In this document: positions 16,120-22,638 of the stretch, piece by piece | Position numbering within the stretch: position 1 is the first letter of the stretch | How the letters are laid out: every line of letters starts with the position of its first letter | Source of the DNA: Bryobacterales bacterium | Lineage (GTDB): Bacteria > Acidobacteriota > Terriglobia > Bryobacterales > Bryobacteraceae | DNA: 33,708 nucleotides | NCBI GenBank assembly: GCA_947467395.1 | Contig: CANIIC010000022.1 | Span: 1-33,708, forward strand | Direction: 5' to 3' | Notes under the pieces: generated by a model | The model's input: the letters and a program-made list of their open reading frames with translations, nothing else | What the model was told of the DNA's origin: nothing | Databases searched by the model: none | Made by a program: the position numbers and the translations under genes

Positions 16120-16551
16120 ATGGAAGAACTACAGACACTGATGAACGAGTTGGCTGAGGAACGGAAGCTGCGGGAAGGTCTGGAGTCGCGGGTGAATGAA
16201 CTCACGGCGGCAGCTCAAGAGGCGGAGCGGGTTTCGGCGATTCGCGGAGAACTGCAGAAGTTGGGTGTGGCCAAAGTGGACTTGGCATTCCGAGCGGTGA
16301 AAGAAGATTTGAAGCAGGCGTCTGGGGAGCAGGTGCGGGAGTATCTGGCCAAGTTTGTCGCGGAAAATCCGGAGTTGATGCCTGCGCGGATTTTAGGGGG
16401 CTCGGGCGCGATGTCCGGCAAGCGTGAGAGTGCTTCTGGGGGTGGGATCGATTTGGACAAGATCCGGCCGGGGATGAGCGCGGAAGAGATGGACAGAGTG
16501 AGGCAGGAGATCGCGCGGGTGGCGTCACAGACGTTGCGCGGTGGCTGGTAG
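16120..16551 (+). CDS. Probable capsid scaffold protein
   Basis: A 143-aa protein with a strong N-terminal coiled coil (~1-40, MEELQTLMNELAEERKLREG and the following heptads), a helical middle (~45-85), a Gly/Ser-rich flexible stretch (~92-110) and a helical end (GMSAEEMDRVRQEIARVAS). Coiled-coil, charged proteins placed directly before the capsid gene are usually scaffolds that shape the procapsid. No protease motif is present here or nearby, so removal would have to occur by exit rather than cleavage, as in P22-type assembly. Function is inferred from position and composition. Confidence 0.7.
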   Translation: MEELQTLMNELAEERKLREGLESRVNELTAAAQEAERVSAIRGELQKLGVAKVDLAFRAVKEDLKQASGEQVREYLAKFVAENPELMPARILGGSGAMSGKRESASGGGIDLDKIRPGMSAEEMDRVRQEIARVASQTLRGGW

Positions 16552-16598
16552 GGCCTCGATTGAGTTAGTGGACAGAAAGAGAGTGGAGGAATAAGAAC

Positions 16599-17510
16599 AT
16601 GGCAGCAATCACATCAACGAACGTGGCTAACGCGATTGTGAAGCTGGTGGCCGCGGATGCGCTACCGGCTCTGATGGGGAACCTGGTGATGGGGAACCTG
16701 GTCAATCGCGATTACGAAGCGTCGCTGGCGCAGGCAGGAGACACGATCAATGTCCCGTTGCCACCGACGATGACTGCGAACAATCTGGCGGAAGGCGGCA
16801 CGGTCACGACACAGAATCCGACGCTGACAACGGCGCAGATTCAGTTGACGACGCACGCGGAAGCGACCTTCATGGTTCCTGACGTGACGAAAGTGCTGGC
16901 GGTTCCGGATCTTCTGAGGCTGTACATGCAGCCGGCGGTGGTGGCACTGGCGGAACGGATCGAAACGGACCTGCTTAGTCTGTATCCCGGTTTTACGTCG
17001 AACACCCCGGTAGGTACCGCCGGCACGGCGATCACTGAAGCTGTTGTGGATTCGGCGGAGACGGCGCTGTTCTCTGCGAAGGTTCCCTCGAATCAGGCGA
17101 AATACTTGGTGGTTGATCCGGCGACATATGGTACCTTGCGCCAGATTCCGCGCTTCAGCGAATACAGCACGGCGGGCGAAGCGGGTCTGCGCGCGCTGGT
17201 GGATGGTTCAGTTGGCAAGATGAAGGACTTCTACATCTTCCGATCGCAACTGGTGATGAAGACTGGTAGCGCGCCGGTGACGACCAACAATCTGGCCTTC
17301 GCGAAGAACGCGATCGGTTTGGTGGTTCGTCGCTTGCCACAGCCTCTGCCGGGTACCGGTGCGATCGCCGAGTACGCGGAGTTGGGCAATTTCGGTATGC
17401 GCGTGACCATGAGCTACCAGCCGAACACGCTGGCTCAGCAATTCACTGTGGACTGCTTGTATGGTTGTGGCATTCTCCGGAACAATCATGCGGTTCAGGT
17501 TCGCAGCTAA
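16599..17510 (+). CDS. Major capsid protein, P22-coat-like
   Basis: A 303-aa coat protein with HK97-type character. It starts with MAAITSTNVANAIVKLVAADAL, then VNRDYEASLAQAGDTINVPLPPTM (the 'G.tv.ip.p' strand pattern of P22-gp5-like coats), a helix-rich spine region (LLRLYMQPAVVALAERIETDLLSLYPGF) and a C-terminal domain ending MRVTMSYQPNTLAQQFTVDCLYG. No N-terminal delta domain of cleaved HK97-type coats is apparent, consistent with the lack of a protease gene. GGAGGAATAA before the ATG is the strongest ribosome site in the cluster, as expected for the most abundant protein. A 5-residue tandem duplication (MGNLV MGNLV, residues 26-35) lies near the N-terminus. Confidence 0.87.
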   Translation: MAAITSTNVANAIVKLVAADALPALMGNLVMGNLVNRDYEASLAQAGDTINVPLPPTMTANNLAEGGTVTTQNPTLTTAQIQLTTHAEATFMVPDVTKVLAVPDLLRLYMQPAVVALAERIETDLLSLYPGFTSNTPVGTAGTAITEAVVDSAETALFSAKVPSNQAKYLVVDPATYGTLRQIPRFSEYSTAGEAGLRALVDGSVGKMKDFYIFRSQLVMKTGSAPVTTNNLAFAKNAIGLVVRRLPQPLPGTGAIAEYAELGNFGMRVTMSYQPNTLAQQFTVDCLYGCGILRNNHAVQVRS

Positions 17511-17536
17511 GAAGTTTGGAGTCAGAAGTCAGACTG

Positions 17537-17562
17537 GGCGGGCGCTTCGGCGCTCGCCTTTT
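17537..17562 (+). terminator. Terminator-like hairpin after the capsid gene
   Basis: A 9-bp stem (17537-17545 with 17550-17558, one G-T wobble) with a TTCG loop is followed by four T. It lies between the capsid stop and the next gene of the same operon. It resembles the rpoC terminator but has a shorter T-run, so partial termination or mRNA 3'-end protection is likely. Confidence 0.6.
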
Positions 17563-17577
17563 CGTTTGGGGGACGCG

Positions 17578-17757
17578 ATGGAATTGCGCGAGTACTACCG
17601 GAAGGTTCGGGAAGTGGAAGCCGGGATTGTGGAGCCGTTTGTGACTGTTGTCAGCCGGAAGACTCCTGAAGCGGGACGCAAGGGGCTGAAAACGATGGTG
17701 ACGCGCGCTGTGGCTGCACGGTTGATCGTGGACGGGAAAGCGGATTTGGAGGAATAG
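17578..17757 (+). CDS. Small hypothetical phage protein
   Basis: A 59-aa basic helical protein (MELREYYRKVREVEAGIVEP ... ARLIVDGKADLEE) lying 3 bases before the connector gene. GGGGGA sits just before the ATG. Its place between capsid and connector suggests a small head-joining or capsid-associated role, but no family is recognised. The longer open frame upstream (to 17461) is out-of-frame capsid sequence and was not used. Confidence 0.65.
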   Translation: MELREYYRKVREVEAGIVEPFVTVVSRKTPEAGRKGLKTMVTRAVAARLIVDGKADLEE

Positions 17758-17760
17758 GCG

Positions 17761-18507
17761 ATGCTGCTGACGGATGGAAGTCCGAACACGACGGAGGATT
17801 TGCGGGCATATGAGTCGGCAATTCTGAGCGTCGCAAATGGGGAAGCGATTGACCTGGATGTAAAGCTGGCGCTTGCGACGGAGGAAGTCTCCCAGGAAGT
17901 GCTGGACTTCTTGGTGGGTCGCTTCGATTCGCGGCGGACGGTGGGTGTGACGGATGTGGTCGTGACGCGGCAGATGAAGCGGTGGCATGCGCTACATACG
18001 TTAGAGGTTGTGTATCGGGACGCGTTTCACAACCAACTGAACGATCGGTACAAAGAGAAATTTGCGGAGTATCAGCGGCTGAGCGAGCGTGCTCGGGCGC
18101 AGACGTTCCAGTTCGGAGTGGGGCTGGTGGGGCGGCCATTGCCCGTGGCGGAGGCACCGGAGTTTGGATTCACGGCGGGGCCGTTTGAGGCGCGGACGTA
18201 TTTCGTCAGGGTTGCGTGGGTGTCGGCCGCGGGGCAAGAGGGCTTTGCGAGTGCGGTGACGTCGTATGATGCGCCGGCGGGCACGGTTCCTGTGGTGAGC
18301 TCAGTGAATCCACCAACTGCGGCTAGCGGATTCCACGTGTACATGGGGCTGATGCCGGAGGCGCTGACGCGTCAGACATCGGCGGCGGTTCCGGTGGGGC
18401 AATCGTTCACGCTGCCTGTCGGTGGACTAATTGAAGGGGTGACTCCAGGTGAGGGGCAAAGTCCAGATCAGTTTGTGGCGGGATCGAACGTGACGAGGCG
18501 CGGGTAG
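17761..18507 (+). CDS. Head-tail connector with C-terminal Ig/FN3-like domain
   Basis: A 248-aa protein in the position of the adaptor that docks onto the portal. The N-terminal ~125 residues are helical (TEDLRAYESAILSVANGEAI, KLALATEEVSQEVLDFLVG ... QMKRWHALHTLEVVYRDAFHNQLNDRYKEKFAEYQRLSERAR) and fit head-tail adaptor folds. From ~145 it becomes beta-rich, with YFVRVAWVSAAGQEGFAS and SGFHVYMGLMPEALTRQ, the pattern of a fibronectin/Ig-like domain with a terminal Gly/Pro tail. Such decorations on phage head or connector proteins are known to bind surface sugars weakly. A similar 'gFnVYrG' domain recurs in the 1299-aa hub protein of this cluster. Confidence 0.65.
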   Translation: MLLTDGSPNTTEDLRAYESAILSVANGEAIDLDVKLALATEEVSQEVLDFLVGRFDSRRTVGVTDVVVTRQMKRWHALHTLEVVYRDAFHNQLNDRYKEKFAEYQRLSERARAQTFQFGVGLVGRPLPVAEAPEFGFTAGPFEARTYFVRVAWVSAAGQEGFASAVTSYDAPAGTVPVVSSVNPPTAASGFHVYMGLMPEALTRQTSAAVPVGQSFTLPVGGLIEGVTPGEGQSPDQFVAGSNVTRRG

Positions 18508-18509
18508 TC

Positions 18510-19007
18510 ATGGCGAGCACGGGGAGCGTGACCACGCGCAAGGTCGTTGAGTTGTTGCGTGCGAGGGAAGGCGGACTGAGTTCGGTGGTGGCACAGTTGG
18601 CGGAGGAGAGTGGGGTGGCCCTGGCCTCGGTGACTCCGGCACAGGTGCTGAATCAGAACGTCTCGATGGAGCTGAGTGAGCGTAGCCAAGTGGTGAAATA
18701 TCCGGTTGTGCATGTGTACACGGACCGAATTCGGAACGAGCTTAAGGAGAAGTTTCGGAAGTTTTCAGGGAAGGTGCGTACGGTGGCGGAGATCCGCGTG
18801 TCGCACGACCGGATCGAGGGGATTGAAGAACGCTTGCGGTTGTACGTGGATGCGGTCACGCGTGTCTTGGACGCGAATCGAGGAAGTTGGGGCGAGGGCA
18901 CGCACTTCGGTGGGCAGTATGAAGTGACCATCGAGCCAGTGAAACACGGCGGGAAGAATTTCCTGCAGATGGCGAAAGTGATTTTTGAAGTGGACTTGTC
19001 GTCGTAA
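18510..19007 (+). CDS. Probable tail terminator / head-tail joining protein
   Basis: A 165-aa protein starting 3 bases after the connector gene and followed by the tail tube gene, which is the usual place for a tail terminator. The C-terminal 100 residues alternate strand and helix (VVKYPVVHVYTDRIRNELKE, VRTVAEIRVSHDRIEG, ERLRLYVDAVTRVLDANRGSW, YEVTIEPVKHGGKNFLQMAKVIFEVDL), consistent with the small alpha/beta fold of this protein class. There is no strong family signature; the call rests on position, size and secondary-structure pattern. Confidence 0.6.
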   Translation: MASTGSVTTRKVVELLRAREGGLSSVVAQLAEESGVALASVTPAQVLNQNVSMELSERSQVVKYPVVHVYTDRIRNELKEKFRKFSGKVRTVAEIRVSHDRIEGIEERLRLYVDAVTRVLDANRGSWGEGTHFGGQYEVTIEPVKHGGKNFLQMAKVIFEVDLSS

Positions 19008-19025
19008 AGGGCGGGTGAATCAAAC

Positions 19026-20198
19026 ATGTCTTGTTACATCTCATCGAACAATCATCGAGCGTTCGTGGCTCTGGAGACGGAGTTCGGCGAAGCGGCTGCG
19101 ATTACGGCGGAGAATCGGATTCCGTTGGTGAAGCTAGACGTTCGCCAGGTGGCGGAGCAGACGGGGCGCCGGGATAAGACCGGGAGCCGCACATTTGCGG
19201 GGCTTCCGAACCGGGTTCGGAAGTCAACGACGTTTCAGCTGAATACGCTGATGACGGAATGGGGAAATGCTCCAGCGGCGCCGGCGCATGGTCCGCTATT
19301 CGAGGCGGCAATGGGCGGCGACGCGCGGGCATTCACGGGTGGCGAGGTGGCGAGCCAACCTACAGCGAGGCAGATTGCGTTTACGGCTCCGCATGGATTG
19401 AGCATCGGCCAAGGCGTGACGTTCGGCGGAGAAATGCGGTTCGTTACAGGCCTGCCGAATGCTACGACGGTGGCAATCAATGCGCCGTTTTCGAATGTGC
19501 TGGTGAGTGGATCGGTGATCGGGGCGACGGTGACGTATTCTCTAGCGACGGACTTGAAGAGTGCGAGTCTGCATGACCGGTGGGATCCGGCGGAGGCTGT
19601 GCAGCGAATCGTGAGTGGTGTGGCGGTGGACACGATGCGGGTGAAGGTCAATGGCGACTTTCATGAGTTCCAGTTCTCCGGGCCAGCGCGAGAGATCGTC
19701 GACAATGCGACGTTTATCGGTGGTCAGGCCGGCTTGAGCGCGTTCCCTGCGGAGCCGAATCCGGTGGGTTTCGACTATACCGTGATTCCGGGGCATCTAG
19801 GGCAGGTTTGGATGGGGTCGGCACCGGGCCGAATGCACACGCTGACAGCAGCGGAATTAGTGATGGATAACGGCGTATCGCTGCGAGCACAGGAATTCGG
19901 CTCAGATTCGGCGCGGTGCATAGGGGCTGGACAACGTTCAGTGAAGCTGAACTTCAGTGTGTTCGCCCAAGACGATGCCGAGACCCTGGAGTTATACCAG
20001 GCGTCGCGGCAACGATCTCCGATCGAAGTGATGTTGCAGTTGGGGGAACAGCAGGGGCAATTGTTCGGAGCATTTCTGCCGGCGATGGTTCCAGAGGTTC
20101 CGGAGTTTGCCGATGGCGACTCACGGTTGGAGTGGAAGTTTGATGGGAGCCGGGCGCAGGGAGCGGTGGATGATGAACTCTACGTTTGTTTCGGATAA
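19026..20198 (+). CDS. Tail tube protein
   Basis: A 390-aa beta-rich protein in the tube position, just before the tail chaperone. The opening (MSCYISSNNHRAFVALETEFG) and RTFAGLPNRVRKSTTFQLNTLM resemble tube proteins of the 'RT..G.p....r.tsFel.tyl' kind. The C-terminal third returns to the same beta pattern (VSLRAQEFGSDSARCIGAGQ, SVKLNFSVFAQDDAETLELYQASRQRSPIEVMLQLGEQQG). It is longer than the usual 150-250 aa; the middle (~100-190: ARQIAFTAPHGLSIGQGVTF ... ATVAINAPF) looks like an inserted extra domain. A two-lobed tube subunit that forms trimers of pseudo-duplicated folds is possible. The next gene starts within its 3' end. Confidence 0.7.
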   Translation: MSCYISSNNHRAFVALETEFGEAAAITAENRIPLVKLDVRQVAEQTGRRDKTGSRTFAGLPNRVRKSTTFQLNTLMTEWGNAPAAPAHGPLFEAAMGGDARAFTGGEVASQPTARQIAFTAPHGLSIGQGVTFGGEMRFVTGLPNATTVAINAPFSNVLVSGSVIGATVTYSLATDLKSASLHDRWDPAEAVQRIVSGVAVDTMRVKVNGDFHEFQFSGPAREIVDNATFIGGQAGLSAFPAEPNPVGFDYTVIPGHLGQVWMGSAPGRMHTLTAAELVMDNGVSLRAQEFGSDSARCIGAGQRSVKLNFSVFAQDDAETLELYQASRQRSPIEVMLQLGEQQGQLFGAFLPAMVPEVPEFADGDSRLEWKFDGSRAQGAVDDELYVCFG

Positions 20199-20565
20199 CT
20201 GTGGCTACAGCAGTTCGCTGTGGTTTGAGGCAGAGAGCTCTGTTGGAGTGCGCTATCGAATCGCACGGATTTCGGTGGGGCGGCGGATTGAACTCGCGAA
20301 GAAGATTCGCGAAATCGGGCGGCGGCTGGAGTTTCTGGAAGCGGGTAACGATGCCCGGGAGAAGTTAGAGGCGGCAGTGCTGGCGAGCGAGATCGATCGC
20401 GCGTATCTGGAATGGGCGTTGGAGGCTGTTGACGGACTGGAGATTGATGGTGAGGCTGCGACGCCTGCGGTATTGATCGAACGAGGTCCAGTGGAGTTAG
20501 CCGCGGAGATCCTGAGGCGCATCCAGGCGGAGTGCGGGCTCACCGAGATTCAGCGAAAAAACTGA
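20170..20565 (+). CDS. Tail assembly chaperone, short form (gpG-like)
   Basis: A 131-aa helical protein (VGRRIELAKKIREIGRRLEFLEAG, ALEAVDGLEIDGEA, AAEILRRIQAECGLTEIQRKN) between tail tube and tape measure, the fixed location of gpG/gpGT-type chaperones that wrap the tape measure during tail assembly. The last codons are CGA AAA AAC TGA, forming the slippery heptamer A AAA AAC (20556-20562) immediately before the stop. A -1 shift there enters the frame that continues to 20903, giving a ~244-aa long form. The start is uncertain: ATG 20170 overlaps the tube gene by 29 bases, while GTG 20248 would begin at VRYRIARISVGRR. Confidence 0.7.
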   Translation: MMNSTFVSDNCGYSSSLWFEAESSVGVRYRIARISVGRRIELAKKIREIGRRLEFLEAGNDAREKLEAAVLASEIDRAYLEWALEAVDGLEIDGEAATPAVLIERGPVELAAEILRRIQAECGLTEIQRKN

Positions 20566-20903
20566 TCGTCGCATTCCACTTTGTTCGCACGGAGCAGTCC
20601 CGGTGGAGATGCGACGCATGCCGGAAGCAGGGGCTGGAGGTGCGTCGGCGGTGCGGGTTTCTTGAGGAGGGGCGGCGAGGGCCAGTGCGACTGGTGTGGG
20701 CGCATGGACGAACGGGAGTGGAGGAATGCCCGAAGTCCTTCGTCACATCCGCGAGTGCTGAGTTGGTGGAGCAGTTCTTTGTTTGGAAGGCCTCGGGAGC
20801 TCGGAACTGGGCGATGTTGACGGCTCGTCAGGCGGATGCTTTCGGGGTGTTGGAAGAAGAATGGCGGACTGGTACGGACTCAGGGGGATCGCATGGCGGG
20901 TAA
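20532..20903 (+). CDS. Tail chaperone extension (gpT-like), -1 frame
   Basis: The -1 frame is open from GTG 20532 to TAA 20901-20903. After the frameshift it adds ~113 aa starting LIVAFHFVRTEQSRWRCDAC. The body has a CDAC ... RRRCGFLEEG ... EECPKSF cysteine pattern (C-x2-C-x10-C-x24-C) that could hold zinc, then a helical end (SASAELVEQFFVWKASGARN, LTARQADAFGVLEEEW). Position and frame relation fit the T-domain of lambda-type gpGT. It could also be translated on its own from GTG 20532, but that start has only AGGCGG one base ahead of it. The 3' end overlaps the tape measure start by 11 bases. Confidence 0.65.
   Translation: MRAHRDSAKKLIVAFHFVRTEQSRWRCDACRKQGLEVRRRCGFLEEGRRGPVRLVWAHGRTGVEECPKSFVTSASAELVEQFFVWKASGARNWAMLTARQADAFGVLEEEWRTGTDSGGSHGG
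20556..20616 (+). promoter_or_regulatory. Programmed -1 ribosomal frameshift signal
   Basis: The slippery heptamer A AAA AAC (20556-20562) is in the correct phase of the chaperone frame and is followed at once by its TGA. Four bases later a stem begins: CGTCGCAT (20567-20574) pairs perfectly with ATGCGACG (20609-20616). After a single bulged G (20608) it continues with TCCAC (20575-20579) against GTGGA (20603-20607), about 13 Watson-Crick pairs in all. This is the standard heptamer-spacer-structure layout, between tube and tape-measure genes as in lambda G-T. Confidence 0.78.
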
Positions 20904-21483
20904 TCGGTTGACGTTGGAACAGGTCTTGTCGCAGGCGGTGAGTCCGCTCGGTGGAACAGGATCGCTGGCAGGGGAGATGGAACGCTTGACGGGTCAGCTG
21001 CAGCGTTTGCAGAGCGTGAACGAGGCGGCGCTGGAATCCGTGCGCACGAATACGCAGGCGGTGCAGAGTTCGGGTTCTTTGACGTCGCCCGGGAGTGGAG
21101 CGACGTCGATAGGTGGGACGCTGCTCAGTGGCTTAGGCATGGGGCTGGGGATCACTCCGTTGATCTCGGGCGTGCTGAAGTTATTCGGCGGAGGGAGCGG
21201 TTCCAGTACGCCATTGCCGCTGGTGAAGTTCGATTTGCCGTCGTCTCAGAACGTGTCGGCAGGGCTGAGTAGCTCGGTACCTGGTGCGGCGTTCGCGGTC
21301 GACTATGCGCAGGGAAACCTGCCTCGTCCCGTAACGGTTCCGGCCGTGGCACAGCAGATTACGGTGCAGGTGCAGGCGATGGACAGCCGGTCGTTCCTGG
21401 ATCACAGCAATGACATCGCGTTGGCTGTGCGGCAGGCAATGCTGGAGTCGAGTGTGCTGAACGACGTTGTGAGGGAGGCGTAG
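20893..21483 (+). CDS. Very short tape measure-like protein
   Basis: A 196-aa protein in the tape-measure slot, directly after the frameshifted chaperone and before the distal tail genes. It has an N-terminal coiled coil (LAGEMERLTGQLQRLQSVNEAALESVRTN split over ~25-53), a Gly/Ser stretch, a hydrophobic segment (IGGTLLSGLGMGLGITPLISGVLKLFGG, about 72-100) like the membrane-active segment of tape measures, and an amphipathic helical end (DIALAVRQAMLESSVLNDVV). Tape measures usually run 600-1500 aa; at roughly 1.5 angstrom per residue this one would specify a tail of only ~30 nm. RcGTA of Rhodobacter has a comparably small one. The start is ATG 20893; the longer frame to 20836 is overlap. Confidence 0.65.
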   Translation: MAGNRLTLEQVLSQAVSPLGGTGSLAGEMERLTGQLQRLQSVNEAALESVRTNTQAVQSSGSLTSPGSGATSIGGTLLSGLGMGLGITPLISGVLKLFGGGSGSSTPLPLVKFDLPSSQNVSAGLSSSVPGAAFAVDYAQGNLPRPVTVPAVAQQITVQVQAMDSRSFLDHSNDIALAVRQAMLESSVLNDVVREA

Positions 21484-21484
21484 C

Positions 21485-21841
21485 GTGGCTGCGTTTCCGG
21501 TGTTGAAGACAGGCGCTGTTGCCCAGTATCCGGCGGAACGGACGATTCGTCTTGCGACGATCGTTCAGGAGTTTGTAGACGGATCGGAGCAGCGATTCCC
21601 GCAGTTGGGTTCGCGCCTGCGTCGCTGGGTTATTCGACTCGAACAACTGGATGATGCCGAGTTGTTCACTCTGGAACAGTTTTTTATCGAGCAGGGCGGG
21701 GCGTTCGGGCGTTTCTCTTTTACCGATCTGTGGGATGGGACCGTGTATTCAGAGTGCAGCCTTGAGAGTGATGAGATCGAGTTGGAGTTTGAGAGCCAGG
21801 GCTGCGGCAGAGCGGTTCTGGTTGTGAAGGAGAATCGCTGA
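21485..21841 (+). CDS. DUF2460-like distal tail protein 1
   Basis: A 118-aa protein with the pattern FPVLKTGAVAQYPAERTIRL ... VQEFVDGSEQRFPQLGSRLRRW followed by IRLEQLDDAELFTLEQFFIEQGGAFGRFSFTDLWDGT. This is the layout of DUF2460-type phage proteins, which build the distal tail ring below the tube; RcGTA g12 belongs to that family. The GTG start lies 1 base after the tape measure stop, and the stop overlaps the next ATG (TGATG), so translation is coupled. The next gene carries a second, diverged copy of the same domain. Confidence 0.72.
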   Translation: MAAFPVLKTGAVAQYPAERTIRLATIVQEFVDGSEQRFPQLGSRLRRWVIRLEQLDDAELFTLEQFFIEQGGAFGRFSFTDLWDGTVYSECSLESDEIELEFESQGCGRAVLVVKENR

Positions 21842-22635
21842 TGCTGGTGTTTCCACAACTGAGTACCGGCTCTGTGGCTTTGTATCCTTTGCGGCGGACT
21901 CGGCGTCGGCGGACGGTCCAGAACGTACTCGCAGGTGGGACGGTGGTGACGTTCGCAGATCCTGACTCTGCGGTTACGCAGTGGGATCTGGAAGCGGTTG
22001 GCCTGAGTGAAGCCGAGCGCGGGGCGCTCGTTGGGTTCTTTGAAACTGTCGGCGGTGAGGAGTCGACGTTCACTTTTCTGGAACCGGCAGGGAATCTTCT
22101 GGCACAGAGCGAGACATTTGGAGCAGCTGAATGGGGCAATTCACCGCTGATGTCGGTTGTCACGGGTATAGACGACCCTTGGGGCGGAACGAGGGCGTCC
22201 CGGATTACGAACTCTGGTCCGGTTGCGGGATCAATCGCGCAGTTGCTGGCGGTGCCTGGCACTTTTCAATACGTGTTGAGTGCATGGGCTCGTGCGAACA
22301 CTGCGTCGACAGTGACGCTCATCGCCGAGACAACCGGGGGGAGTGCTGAGAAGGCGTTCGCTTTAACAAACGCGTGGTTGCGGGTGTCGATGCCTGTGGC
22401 TTTGGGGTTTGCGACGGAGTCGGTGAGGTTCGGAGTGCGGGTGGAAGCCGCAAAGGCGGTGGATCTGGTTGCGATGCAAGCGGAGGCACAGCCAGGAGCT
22501 GGTGACTATCAGCGGACCGGAGCGACGGGGGGCGTCCACTTGAAGGCTCGGTTCGGGATGGATGAACTGGCGATCCGGGCTCGAGGCATGGATGTGTACG
22601 ACGCAGTGATTCGGATCGTGAGCAAGGGGAACTAA
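21841..22635 (+). CDS. DUF2460-like distal tail protein 2 with inserted CBM-like domain
   Basis: A 264-aa relative of the preceding gene: FPQLSTGSVALYPLRRTRRR ... TVVTFADPDSAVTQWDLEAVGLSEAERGALVGFFETVGGEESTFTFLEP mirrors the 118-aa protein. At ~82-225 a separate domain is inserted, opening NLLAQSETFGAAEWGN and continuing through FQYVLSAWARANTASTVTLI and WLRVSMPVALGFATESVRFG. This is the familiar jelly-roll carbohydrate-binding-like insert of phage tail proteins ('NLL..Se.f....W'). The C-terminus returns to the tail fold (ARGMDVYDAVIRIVSKG). It probably lines the tail tip and displays a sugar-binding arm. The two paralogues may alternate in the ring or stack. Confidence 0.68.
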   Translation: MLVFPQLSTGSVALYPLRRTRRRRTVQNVLAGGTVVTFADPDSAVTQWDLEAVGLSEAERGALVGFFETVGGEESTFTFLEPAGNLLAQSETFGAAEWGNSPLMSVVTGIDDPWGGTRASRITNSGPVAGSIAQLLAVPGTFQYVLSAWARANTASTVTLIAETTGGSAEKAFALTNAWLRVSMPVALGFATESVRFGVRVEAAKAVDLVAMQAEAQPGAGDYQRTGATGGVHLKARFGMDELAIRARGMDVYDAVIRIVSKGN

Positions 22636-22638
22636 GGC

